Below, one piece after another: positions 35,604 through 43,646 of a stretch of 64,000 nt of DNA. The stretch is from NCBI RefSeq assembly GCF_012641265.1, contig NZ_JABAHZ010000001.1, forward strand, positions 62,001 through 126,000. Reading direction: 5' to 3'. The translations under genes and the position numbers were made by a program. The notes beneath the pieces were generated by a model. It was not told the DNA's origin and ran no database searches. It saw only the letters and a list, made by a program, of their open reading frames with translations. Each line of letters opens with the position of its first letter. Positions within the stretch are counted from its first letter, which is position 1. This DNA is from Chitinophaga eiseniae (GTDB lineage Bacteria; Bacteroidota; Bacteroidia; Chitinophagales; Chitinophagaceae).

Positions 35604-36765
35604 CGGCTACATTATCGCCTGTGGCATTGAGAATGGTGGCCAACGGATCTACAAGGGTACCGATAATCATCAGTGGGGGCAAGGCTTCTATCGGGAAGCC
35701 GTAGATGCTCATCACCAGCATCTCCCCAATATAACCCCCATTGGGGATACCGCCTTCTACAATGCTGGCAATGACGGTAACACCGAGCGCCATGAGGATA
35801 ATGCCCGGTCCATCGAAGCTCTTGCCAAACATGGCAAATACCACCGCCATCTTGATAATAGAAGAAATACTGGAGCCATCTTTATGCAGGGTGGCTCCCA
35901 GGGGAACTACCACGCCGCCTATATCCTCAGGTACGCCCATCGCTTTTACCGCGTTGAGATTGGCGGGAATGGTAGCAATGCTGCTACCGGTGCCCACTGC
36001 AGTAAGCGTAGGTATAATATTATTTTTCCAGAAGATGCGGATACCCGGCATACCACCGGCAATGAAGGCGTATAAGGTGAAGCCAACAAGAAAGTACAAG
36101 GAGCCGAAGCCATAATAGATACCCAGGGAATGCGCGTAGGTGCCAAACAATTTTGGGCCTACAGTGCCCACCTGGTAAGCGAAGTAAGCCCCTAAGCCAA
36201 CAGGGCCCAGACGCATAATTACAATGAGCACATCTTTCATTACCTCGTTGCCGGAATGCAAAAACTGCCGGAATGCTCTACCACGCTCGCCTGCGCGCAT
36301 AGCCGCCAAACCGGTGATGCCCGAAAATATAATAAACGGCAACATGTTTTTGCGGGACAGTATCTCGTAGAACTCATTTACAGTAAGGAGTTTAACGACC
36401 TGGTCTCCCCAGTTGCCCGGCTGTTCCAGGTTGATATCATGACTCAGCGTTACCTGTTGATGTATCGGGAAAATCCATACCGCTACAATGGTTAAGAAAG
36501 CAGAGAGAAGAACGGTAGACAGGAATACCAGCGACATCACGCCCAGTATACGCCCCAGCTTATTACCGGCTTCAATATGGGCGATGGCGCTGGCAATACA
36601 GAAAAATACCAGCGGTATAATGGCAGTAAATAAAAGGTTCAGGAATATGTCGGCGATGGGCTTTATCACAACAACTTTTTCACCGAATATAAGCCCTGCA
36701 ATACTACCTGCTATAATGCCGGCCAGCAGCGTAAACATGCTGCGGTACGTCTTGAAAAATCCCAT
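35554..36765 (-). CDS. Dicarboxylate/amino acid:cation symporter (DAACS/SDF family)
   Basis: This is an inner-membrane secondary transporter of 403 residues with the glutamate/aspartate transporter fold. The N-terminal helices (SMFTLLAGIIAGSIAGLIFG), the serine-rich motif GTGSSIATIP ahead of hairpin 1, a following LGATLHKDGSS segment and the C-terminal [11 protein letters not shown] with the substrate-contact Asp/Asn region are all present. It should import glutamate, aspartate or C4-dicarboxylates with Na+ or H+. It is a single gene. Its 3' end overlaps the cystathionine gamma-synthase coding region by 50 bp on the other strand. Confidence 0.93.
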   Translation of the reverse strand: MGFFKTYRSMFTLLAGIIAGSIAGLIFGEKVVVIKPIADIFLNLLFTAIIPLVFFCIASAIAHIEAGNKLGRILGVMSLVFLSTVLLSAFLTIVAVWIFPIHQQVTLSHDINLEQPGNWGDQVVKLLTVNEFYEILSRKNMLPFIIFSGITGLAAMRAGERGRAFRQFLHSGNEVMKDVLIVIMRLGPVGLGAYFAYQVGTVGPKLFGTYAHSLGIYYGFGSLYFLVGFTLYAFIAGGMPGIRIFWKNNIIPTLTAVGTGSSIATIPANLNAVKAMGVPEDIGGVVVPLGATLHKDGSSISSIIKMAVVFAMFGKSFDGPGIILMALGVTVIASIVEGGIPNGGYIGEMLVMSIYGFPIEALPPLMIIGTLVDPLATILNATGDNVAAMLTTRFLRGRSPAVS

Positions 36766-36793
36766 GCCTGAAGTTTATAGGGTACAAGTTAAC

Positions 36794-36801
36794 CAAATGT
36801 A
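36794..36801 (-). promoter_or_regulatory. Candidate -7 box for the symporter gene
   Basis: Minus-strand TACATTTG, an exact TAnnTTTG match, lies 28 bp before the ATG. The -33 element is not evident. Confidence 0.4.
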
Positions 36802-36865
36802 ATTGATCCGTGAACAATCAGGGCTGATTATTGTTTAATGAAATTTGTATACTAATTTTAGTACT

Positions 36866-37186
36866 ATGAAAAGCTGGTTGTTGGGTTTGTTGCTTCCCTT
36901 TGCCCTGGTGCAGGATAAAACTTATACTGTGGGAGAGGTAATGCGCAATGCCCGCCGGCTGCATAACGATAGCACTACTGTGCAGCTCATCGGCTACTTT
37001 ACCAAAAAGTTGAATAACAATAACTACGTGTTTGAAGACCGGACCGCAGAAATTCACGTAAATGTACCACCCAAATTCCTACCCGGACGCCCGCTGAGCG
37101 ATCGGGAAGCGGTGACCATTAAAGTATGGGTAGAATATGAAATGGATAAACCCATTACATTAACGGTTAACCAGCCAATTAATTAA
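36866..37186 (+). CDS. Small exported OB-fold-like protein
   Basis: This is a 106-residue protein with a short signal peptide (KSWLLGLLLPFALVQ). The frame is open to an ATG at 36845, but the ATG at 36866 starts right at the signal peptide and is chosen. The mature part (TYTVGEVMRNA, VQLIGYFTKKLNNNNYVFEDRTAEIHVNVPP) resembles the BOF/YgiW periplasmic OB-fold family, in which a small beta barrel binds unknown ligands. The family assignment is tentative. It is convergent with the TauE/SafE gene, with 9 bp between stops. Confidence 0.68.
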   Translation: MKSWLLGLLLPFALVQDKTYTVGEVMRNARRLHNDSTTVQLIGYFTKKLNNNNYVFEDRTAEIHVNVPPKFLPGRPLSDREAVTIKVWVEYEMDKPITLTVNQPIN

Positions 37187-37195
37187 CGGTGAGGA

Positions 37196-38173
37196 CTATA
37201 TGATTTTTCCCACAAAGGTGTAAATGCTCTTCATACTCACCAGGATCACAATTACAGCCACGGCCACCATAATGGTTTTAGCGGAAATTTTATTGGATAC
37301 CCGGGCTGCAATGGGGGAAGCAATGGCGCTGCCCAATACCAGGCCCAGTACAGCATCCCAGTGTACGTGAGAAAGTACCGTAACAAATGTGAGGGAACTG
37401 AGCATGGCAATAAAAAAGCGGGTAGCCTTTACCGTGCCTAACGAAAAGCGGGGATGCCTGCCGCCGGCAATGAGCGAGGATAATACGATAGAGCCCCAGC
37501 CTCCGCCACCAATGGCATCTATAAAACCACCTCCAAATCCCAGGAAACCGATACGTTTTATTTTTTTAGCCACTACCTTTTTCCGCTGCGCCTGGATAGC
37601 CCGTTTCAGGATCACGGTTCCGAGGATCAGGGTATATAAGGATACCAGGGGTTTGGTATATTGTGCGTAATGTTCGAGCGAGGATAGCAGGTAGGCCCCG
37701 ATCACCGCGCCGGCAATACCCGGTAATATCAGGAGTTTAAAGAGTTTCTTGTTGACATTTCCCATTCTCAGGTGCATCCAGCCGGCAATGCCGCAACTCA
37801 GGATTTCCGAAATATGCACCGCCGTACTGGCCGATGCCGGCGGTATCCCCATCGACAACGAAAAGGTAGTAGACGTAATACCATACGACATGCCAATGGC
37901 GCCATCGATCATGGCAAAAATAAACCCGGCAATGAGGAAGTAATAGAAAGTAGGAGGGACATCTTCTACATATACGCGAAAATCGGGCGACTGCCACCAG
38001 GCAATGCCCAATCCCGTTACCAGGAGCAGTAGTCCGGCCAACCCGTATATCCAGCGTTGTTGTCTAAACGTGCTGCTTTCGGTATTGATGCCGTTTCCTT
38101 TTGGCGCTACCGCCTTCGATTCCGCTGTGATATTGGCTGCAGGGGCAACCAGGGTAGTAGTATCTTTCTCCAT
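37196..38173 (-). CDS. Sulfite exporter TauE/SafE family membrane permease
   Basis: This is a polytopic permease of 325 residues with about eight membrane segments. TauE/SafE features are the glycine-rich FIDAIGGGGWGSIVLSSL in the second repeat and the matching MIDGAIGMSYGITSTTFSLSMG in the first repeat. The family exports sulfite, sulfoacetate or related organosulfur anions, or imports some. The substrate is unknown. It is one gene away from the cystathionine gamma-synthase region, but I see no shared regulation. It is divergent from the CNNM gene across 176 bp. Confidence 0.87.
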   Translation of the reverse strand: MEKDTTTLVAPAANITAESKAVAPKGNGINTESSTFRQQRWIYGLAGLLLLVTGLGIAWWQSPDFRVYVEDVPPTFYYFLIAGFIFAMIDGAIGMSYGITSTTFSLSMGIPPASASTAVHISEILSCGIAGWMHLRMGNVNKKLFKLLILPGIAGAVIGAYLLSSLEHYAQYTKPLVSLYTLILGTVILKRAIQAQRKKVVAKKIKRIGFLGFGGGFIDAIGGGGWGSIVLSSLIAGGRHPRFSLGTVKATRFFIAMLSSLTFVTVLSHVHWDAVLGLVLGSAIASPIAARVSNKISAKTIMVAVAVIVILVSMKSIYTFVGKII

Positions 38174-38315
38174 TTTTTATGATATGCCTGCCTTAATTCA
38201 CCACAAAATACATAAACTCTATGAAATAAGTAGACTATTTAAAAAAAAATAGCCCCCGACCGTCAATAAATAAGTTATTCATAAAATAGCAACAACGTAT
38301 AAAAATTGATTTACC

Positions 38316-38323
38316 TATATTTG
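38316..38323 (+). promoter_or_regulatory. Candidate -7 box of the CNNM gene
   Basis: TATATTTG is an exact TAnnTTTG match, 26 bp before the ATG at 38350. No clear TTTG at -33. Confidence 0.45.
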
Positions 38324-38349
38324 GGGTTGCGAACCAATTTACGAACTAC

Positions 38350-39636
38350 ATGCTTTGGCAACTTTTCTGGACCATTATATTAGTGCTTTTAAACGGATTC
38401 TTTGTAGCGGCGGAATTTGCCATTGTCAAAGTACGTTCCTCCCAAATCGCCAGCAAGGGCGGTGCGGGGAAGAGAACCACCGCGGCGGCCAAGAGTATAT
38501 TAAGTAACCTGGACGGGTACCTGGCTGCTACCCAGCTGGGCATTACCCTGGCTTCCCTGGGCCTGGGCTGGGTGGGCGAGTCTGTAATGACTACAATTGT
38601 ACTCACGGTAATGGATAAACTGGGTATCCACATCGCCGAATCTGCCGTACATGTGATTGCAGTGGCCATCGCCTTCACCATTATCACCATCTTACATATC
38701 GTTTTCGGGGAACTGGCCCCTAAATCAATGGCCATCCGTAAACCGTTACCCACCACGCTGGTGGTAGCCGTTCCGTTAAGAGCGCTGTTCGTCATTTTCC
38801 GCCCTTTTATCTGGATGCTCAACGGGTTCGCCAATAGTATCCTCCGCCTGATCGGTATTACCCCGGTGGGAGAGTCCGAAATTCACTCCGAAGAAGAGCT
38901 GAAGCTGATTATCTCTGAAAGCCAGGAAGGGGGCGCTATCGAAGAAACGGAGCGGGAACTGATCCAGAACGTATTTGAATTCGATGACAGCCGGGTAAAG
39001 GAAATCCTTACCCACCGCAAAGATATTTCCGCTCTCGACATTAACCTGCCCCTGGCAGAATTGATAGACCAGGTTATCCGCGATGGCTATTCCCGCTACC
39101 CTATATACAGCAACTCCCTCGATCACCTCCAGGGCGTGGTATATACCAAAGATGTGGTAAAAGGCATGCATGAGAAAACGCTGGTCAACATAAAAGATAT
39201 CATGAAGCCGGTATTTTATGTGCCGGACAGCATGAAGATCAAAGACCTCCTGCGTACTTTCCAGCTGCAACGCCTGCAAATGGCCGTTGTAACCAACGAA
39301 TTCGGCGACACAGAAGGGATTGTGACCATGGAAGATATCCTGGAAGAACTGGTAGGGGATATCCAGGATGAACACGACCATGAGGCGCCTATCGTGGAAC
39401 AAAAAGATGATAACTTTATCGTCAACGCGCACGAATACCTGGCCGACATCAATGAGCTGCTGCCTTACCCACTCCCTGAAAGTGAACATTATGAAACACT
39501 TTCCGGTTTAATCAATTACATACATGGTAATATCCCCCGTGAAGGAGAAGTGATCATCATCGAAAACTACGAAGTGCTGATCCTGAAGATGTTCCGTAGT
39601 TCCGTGGAGAAAGCGAGACTGAAACTGATCCGTTAA
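38350..39636 (+). CDS. CNNM/CorC (HlyC) family membrane protein with CBS pair
   Basis: This is a 428-residue protein. The DUF21/CNNM transmembrane domain covers about 1-190 (FFVAAEFAIVKVRSSQI, LGITLASLGLGWVGE), the CBS pair about 205-330 (FGDTEGIVTMEDILEELVGD in the second CBS) and the C-terminal CorC_HlyC transporter-associated domain about 345-425 (YETLSGLINYIHG, GEVIIIENYEV). The family includes magnesium/cobalt exporters (MpfA, CorC); Mg2+ homeostasis is likely but unproven. The pirin gene follows after 9 bp, likely in one transcript. Confidence 0.94.
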   Translation: MLWQLFWTIILVLLNGFFVAAEFAIVKVRSSQIASKGGAGKRTTAAAKSILSNLDGYLAATQLGITLASLGLGWVGESVMTTIVLTVMDKLGIHIAESAVHVIAVAIAFTIITILHIVFGELAPKSMAIRKPLPTTLVVAVPLRALFVIFRPFIWMLNGFANSILRLIGITPVGESEIHSEEELKLIISESQEGGAIEETERELIQNVFEFDDSRVKEILTHRKDISALDINLPLAELIDQVIRDGYSRYPIYSNSLDHLQGVVYTKDVVKGMHEKTLVNIKDIMKPVFYVPDSMKIKDLLRTFQLQRLQMAVVTNEFGDTEGIVTMEDILEELVGDIQDEHDHEAPIVEQKDDNFIVNAHEYLADINELLPYPLPESEHYETLSGLINYIHGNIPREGEVIIIENYEVLILKMFRSSVEKARLKLIR

Positions 39637-39645
39637 ATAATTTTT

Positions 39646-40509
39646 ATGGAGAAGAAGATACTGCACGTACTGGAAGGACGCGAAAAACACATTACGGATA
39701 CCGAGGTTGTCAGGCAATCGCTGCCCGCTATGCAGTTCCGGTTTGCCAGCCCTTTCATTGTGATACATCATATGCCGGCCAAATATTTTGCCCCGGGATC
39801 GCCGGAAGACAGGCTGCATCCGCATCCGCACCGTGGCTTTGCCCCGGTTACCTTTATGCTGCAGGGACAAGGCTTCCACCGCGATAATGCCGGTAACGCT
39901 ATGACAGTGACCGGTGGTGACGTACAGTGGATGTTTGCCGGTAAAGGCATCCTCCACAGTGAAGGTCCTTCCCCCGAATTCCTGGAAAAGGGTGGTAATT
40001 ATGAACTGCTGCAACTATGGTTTAATGTGCCTGCTGCCCATAAGGGTGAAAATCCCTGGTACCAATACATTAAAGGCGCAGAAATGCCCGCTGTGGCGGT
40101 AAAGGAAGGTGTACACCTTACCCTGGTGGGCGGTGACTATGAAGGCAAAAAAGGCCCCCTGAAAAACTATACGCCCATTACTGCTATCTGGGGAAAGGTA
40201 GATGCCGGTAGCCAGGTAACATTAACGGCCACTTCCGGCTACTGGACTTTATTGTATGTAGTGGATGGCAAAATAAATGTAAACGGAACGGATGTTACCG
40301 GGTACCACCTGGTAGTATTTGATAAAGAAGATACCGCCGGCGATATACATATTACCGCCGCTGAAGATACACGCCTGTTATATCTTTGCGCCGAACCGAT
40401 CAACGAACCGGTAGCCGCAAAAGACAACTTCGTGATGAATACCGCGGAAGAAGTGGACCAGGCAATAGCAGACTATAAAAACGGCTTATTCGGCACCCTG
40501 GAAAAATAA
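39646..40509 (+). CDS. Pirin family protein
   Basis: This is a bicupin iron protein of 287 residues. The N-terminal pirin signature HPHPHRGF and the second motif GKGILHSE supply the metal ligands (about His60, His62, His104 and Glu106). Bacterial pirins include quercetinases and regulators, and the activity here is unknown. It is probably cotranscribed with the CNNM gene. Confidence 0.93.
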   Translation: MEKKILHVLEGREKHITDTEVVRQSLPAMQFRFASPFIVIHHMPAKYFAPGSPEDRLHPHPHRGFAPVTFMLQGQGFHRDNAGNAMTVTGGDVQWMFAGKGILHSEGPSPEFLEKGGNYELLQLWFNVPAAHKGENPWYQYIKGAEMPAVAVKEGVHLTLVGGDYEGKKGPLKNYTPITAIWGKVDAGSQVTLTATSGYWTLLYVVDGKINVNGTDVTGYHLVVFDKEDTAGDIHITAAEDTRLLYLCAEPINEPVAAKDNFVMNTAEEVDQAIADYKNGLFGTLEK

Positions 40510-40536
40510 AAAACTCCTGGCAAGAGCCAGGAGTTC
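40509..40536. terminator. Shared terminator between pirin and the small basic protein gene
   Basis: A perfect 10-bp stem AACTCCTGGC / GCCAGGAGTT with loop AAGA. On the minus strand it is followed by TTTATTTTTC, a good U-tract for the 40569-40835 gene; on the plus strand the U-tract is missing. Confidence 0.85.
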
Positions 40537-40568
40537 GGTACTATAGTCATCTATCTTACTTATTCTTA

Positions 40569-40835
40569 TTAAACGCTATCTTTCTTGGGCCTCCAGGTTG
40601 TGTCCTTTCCCATTCCTTTTTTCTTCCAATCCTTCTTTTCAGCGTGGTGCTTTTTAGGCATGGTATCCACCGACTGACGCAAAGCGCCTTCGGAAATAAC
40701 GCTACCGTTAGTTGCTATCGGAGCGGCCTGTGCTGCATGGTCCGGGTTTCCCTTAAAGAAAAAAAGCAGCATCAGTAGTACGACAAGGCCAATAGTGGCA
40801 GGCAGGTTTTTCATAATGCTAATATTTTTGTTCAT
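40569..40835 (-). CDS. Small basic membrane-anchored or secreted protein
   Basis: This is an 88-residue protein with one hydrophobic segment (PATIGLVVLLMLLFFF, about 12-27) and a lysine/histidine-rich tail (PKKHHAEKKDWKKKG). I do not recognise the family. A second ATG at residue 8 could be the true start. A good terminator follows it, which supports it being a real gene. Its function is unknown. Confidence 0.6.
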   Translation of the reverse strand: MNKNISIMKNLPATIGLVVLLMLLFFFKGNPDHAAQAAPIATNGSVISEGALRQSVDTMPKKHHAEKKDWKKKGMGKDTTWRPKKDSV

Positions 40836-41072
40836 GAAAACGTAGGCAGATATCTTGCCAAATACCCGTTGGTTTGAGCTAATCGATTGAACATATTTAA
40901 GTTATACATTATTTCACCTAGCCCAGCCGCAGCCGTTAACTGTGGACATTGCCCGTCAATCAGTGGAACACGGGTAACACGATTATTCCCACAAACACCC
41001 CACAGGCGGGCAAAGGAGTAGGGCACTGCTTTTGTGTCGCATGAAATATTGCTTACTTTAAATCTATTTGCT

Positions 41073-41246
41073 ATGAAGAACGTGAATAGCGCCAACAACC
41101 AGCGGAGCAGACAGCCTCATTTACCCAAACCGGAAATCCGGGACCACCTGGATAGCCGCAAGAATGAAGAACAGGTGTTTAAAGGAAATGATATGACACA
41201 TAACAGTAAAGACACCAAAGCACACAAACAGAAAAAACAAGGATGA
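41073..41246 (+). CDS. Small hydrophilic protein, unknown function
   Basis: This is a 57-residue, charged, presumably disordered protein rich in Asn, Lys, His and Asp (KPEIRDHLDSRKNEEQVF, THNSKDTKAHK). The frame runs back to an ATG at 41034, but the ATG at 41073 fits better. The stop overlaps the start of the next gene in an ATGA junction, which suggests coupling. No domain is recognised. Confidence 0.5.
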   Translation: MKNVNSANNQRSRQPHLPKPEIRDHLDSRKNEEQVFKGNDMTHNSKDTKAHKQKKQG

Positions 41247-41872
41247 TGGACAGCAAAATAACAACAGGCTTCCTGATATGGATGGTCATTCTTTTTTCCT
41301 GTAACAGCCCCCTGCAAAATAAAAAAGAGCGGGCACAGCATGATTCCGCCAATGCCCCCCCGGAGGTTGCTTCTCCCGATAATAAGAAAAATGTGACGAA
41401 AGATACTACTTATGACAGCTTGCACATAATAGCCAGAACAGAGGGGAACGATAACATCAGAAACCTGGTGCTGATTGTAGTGGATAAGAAGGATACTACG
41501 CGGCAGGACAGCGTAATGGAGCGCGATATTAAAGGAACGCTGAAAGATGTGATGATAGCCGACCTTGATAAAGATGGCAAACCGGAAATTTATTGTTCCA
41601 CGTTATCAGAAGGCACAGGACATTATGGGAAAATATATGCCTATAACCTGGGCAATAAAATAACCGGCATCAATACCGATGCTATCGACACCATGGAGCT
41701 GCCCTCTTATAGAGGAGAGGACACTTTTTATATAAAAGGAGACCGGCTGGTACGTAGTTTCCCGGTGTATAAACCGGGGGATCCGGAGGCGCTTACCTCC
41801 AATACCCAAGGGATGCTGTTATATTATCTAAAGCGGGAACAGGATACATTGATAATGGTGCAACAACCGTAA
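41243..41872 (+). CDS. PliI-like lysozyme-inhibitor family lipoprotein
   Basis: This is a 209-residue lipoprotein with lipobox ILFSC near residue 20. The mature part has the motif ADLDKDGKPEIYCSTLSEGTG, then GKIYAYNLG and LVRSFPVYKPGD, which parallel the PliI family of periplasmic inhibitors of invertebrate-type lysozyme. It would bind a lysozyme-like glycosidase and protect the wall. The match is by pattern only, so inhibition is not established. It starts on an ATGA overlap with the preceding small gene. ATG 41246 is an alternative start. Confidence 0.65.
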   Translation: MMDSKITTGFLIWMVILFSCNSPLQNKKERAQHDSANAPPEVASPDNKKNVTKDTTYDSLHIIARTEGNDNIRNLVLIVVDKKDTTRQDSVMERDIKGTLKDVMIADLDKDGKPEIYCSTLSEGTGHYGKIYAYNLGNKITGINTDAIDTMELPSYRGEDTFYIKGDRLVRSFPVYKPGDPEALTSNTQGMLLYYLKREQDTLIMVQQP

Positions 41873-41879
41873 GTAGCTG

Positions 41880-41975
41880 AAAGCGAAAAGCAAAAAGCTA
41901 TTGTAGTGAATGACCAATGCGAATTTTAATATTCGCTAAGATCAATCTTCACAATAGCTTTTTGCTTTTCGCTTT
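41880..41975. terminator. Long low-complexity hairpin between convergent genes
   Basis: A perfect 25-bp inverted repeat (41880-41904 and 41951-41975) built from AAAGC-type words, with a 46-base loop that holds its own GCGAAT/ATTCGC stem. It lies between the stops of the PliI-like gene and the GH20 gene and probably terminates both. It resembles the hairpin at 50108-50197. Confidence 0.85.
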
Positions 41976-41987
41976 TTGCTTTCATCT

Positions 41988-43580
41988 CTATTTATTATAA
42001 CCAATAGCTTCTTTGTCCCAACGGTTATAGAAGTACTGTAACGCCTGCTGAAACTGGGTAAAATTCTTATTAGCCGTCTGGCTCCAGCCATCTTCGGCAT
42101 AGGCTGCCAACCGCGGAAATACCTGGCGATTCATAGATTTTACATCGGGTATCCATTCTCCCCACATCTGGCAGCCGGTACCTAATATTTGCGCATGGTA
42201 TTTAGGATCTAATCCGGCAGGAATAGGATCAAAATTATATGCCTTTTCCAGCGAGATGTCCTGGTAGCTATAGTCCAGGTAAGTGAGCGCATGATAGGAG
42301 TTCACTACATCGTATCCTTTGGACACCGCGTCGTTGATCAATTTCAGGTCGCCTTTCCAGAATTGTACAATGGTACCTGGCGCCAGCTTTTCAGTGACTG
42401 TATTGTCTTTGTTGTCGGTATATTCATGCAGTTTGCTACCCATGATTTCATTCCAGCCGGTCATCCGGCGTTTTTTTCCCGCCAGGTAGTTGGAAATACC
42501 GTTGGTAAAGGCTATTTGCAGGTCGGCCGGAGAGTTGAGATGCTGCGCTTTCATATAAGCATTCACGCCAGGATCAGCCTTCCATTGGTCATACCTTACC
42601 TCGTCGCCGCCGATATGAATGACCTTAGAGGGGAATAAGGCAATCACTTCCTGTAATACATCCTGGAGGAAGGCAATCACTTTTGGGTCAGATACATTGA
42701 AAACATCGTAATGCACGCCGAAGGCGGTGGGTACCTTGATAGCCTGGTGGGTAGTGCCCAGCCAGGGATAGGCCGCAATGGCGGCGCTGGAATGGCCCGG
42801 CATTTCTATTTCCGGAACCACCGTAATATGCCGGTCGGCCGCGTATTTGATAATTTCTTTAATCTGCTCCTGGGTATAATAGCCTTCATGTACCTTGCCG
42901 TCAAATACTTTGCTGTTCCAGGTGCCTATCTGTGTAGAGTCGCGCTTGCCGCCCACCTGTGTCAGCAGCGGATATTTTTTGATTTCTATGCGCCAGCCCT
43001 GGTCATCTGTCAGGTGCCAGTGAAACACATTCATCTTCAACAGGGCCATTTCATCCAACAGACGCTTAACGGTTTCACCGCCTTTGAAATAACGGCCTTC
43101 ATCCAGCATGAAAGCGCGCCAGCCAAAGCGGGGCTTATCTTTAATGGCAACGGCATTTATCGTATACGTGTTCCCGTTAGTAGCGATCAGCTGGCGCAGC
43201 GACTGGGTACCGTAGAAAATGCCGGTATTGGTGGCGGCGGTAATGTCGACATGATCGGAATTTACCTGCAGCTGGTAGCCTTCATCTCCCAGCTCTTTTT
43301 TGAGGGCGGGATTGATGGCAAGGCGGATGTAATTGTTTTTGGCGCTGGGTTTCAGCGGAAGTGCCATGCCATAACTCTCCTGTAGGGACAATGCAAGGAG
43401 ATTGGCCTCGCCGGCGCTCTTGCCAGGAATAATGGCAGTGGCGCCGGATAATGTAAAGGTGCCGGTTAACGTTTTTACTTCCGACGGCTGCGGAATGATG
43501 TTAATGGCATGCCCCGGAGTGGTGCGCGCCGATAGCAAAAGCAGGAACGCGCCTGCCAGCGTGGAACGTAGTTTTGACAT
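41988..43580 (-). CDS. Beta-N-acetylhexosaminidase, GH20
   Basis: This is an exported exo-glycosidase of 530 residues that removes terminal GlcNAc/GalNAc from chitin-oligosaccharides or glycoproteins. The signal peptide is about 1-25 (ending PGHA). A GH20b-like N-terminal domain covers about 26-140 and the TIM barrel follows. The catalytic Asp326-Glu327 pair is in HIGGDEVRYDQW (substrate-assisted mechanism), and the entry loop has HWHLTDDQGWR. It is a single gene without a chitinase or SusCD neighbour. The terminator hairpin lies just past its stop. Confidence 0.94.
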   Translation of the reverse strand: MSKLRSTLAGAFLLLLSARTTPGHAINIIPQPSEVKTLTGTFTLSGATAIIPGKSAGEANLLALSLQESYGMALPLKPSAKNNYIRLAINPALKKELGDEGYQLQVNSDHVDITAATNTGIFYGTQSLRQLIATNGNTYTINAVAIKDKPRFGWRAFMLDEGRYFKGGETVKRLLDEMALLKMNVFHWHLTDDQGWRIEIKKYPLLTQVGGKRDSTQIGTWNSKVFDGKVHEGYYTQEQIKEIIKYAADRHITVVPEIEMPGHSSAAIAAYPWLGTTHQAIKVPTAFGVHYDVFNVSDPKVIAFLQDVLQEVIALFPSKVIHIGGDEVRYDQWKADPGVNAYMKAQHLNSPADLQIAFTNGISNYLAGKKRRMTGWNEIMGSKLHEYTDNKDNTVTEKLAPGTIVQFWKGDLKLINDAVSKGYDVVNSYHALTYLDYSYQDISLEKAYNFDPIPAGLDPKYHAQILGTGCQMWGEWIPDVKSMNRQVFPRLAAYAEDGWSQTANKNFTQFQQALQYFYNRWDKEAIGYNK

Positions 43581-43646
43581 ACAGAGATTTTAATTGTTCA
43601 CTTGATTAACCGTGATAAAATACAAATAAAATCCCATGATTTAAAA

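Noticed and set aside
38776..39489. 237-codon minus-strand frame
   Set aside because: It is antisense to the CNNM/CorC gene, whose domains are unambiguous.
42711..43385. 224-codon plus-strand frame
   Set aside because: It is antisense to the GH20 gene, whose catalytic motifs are intact.
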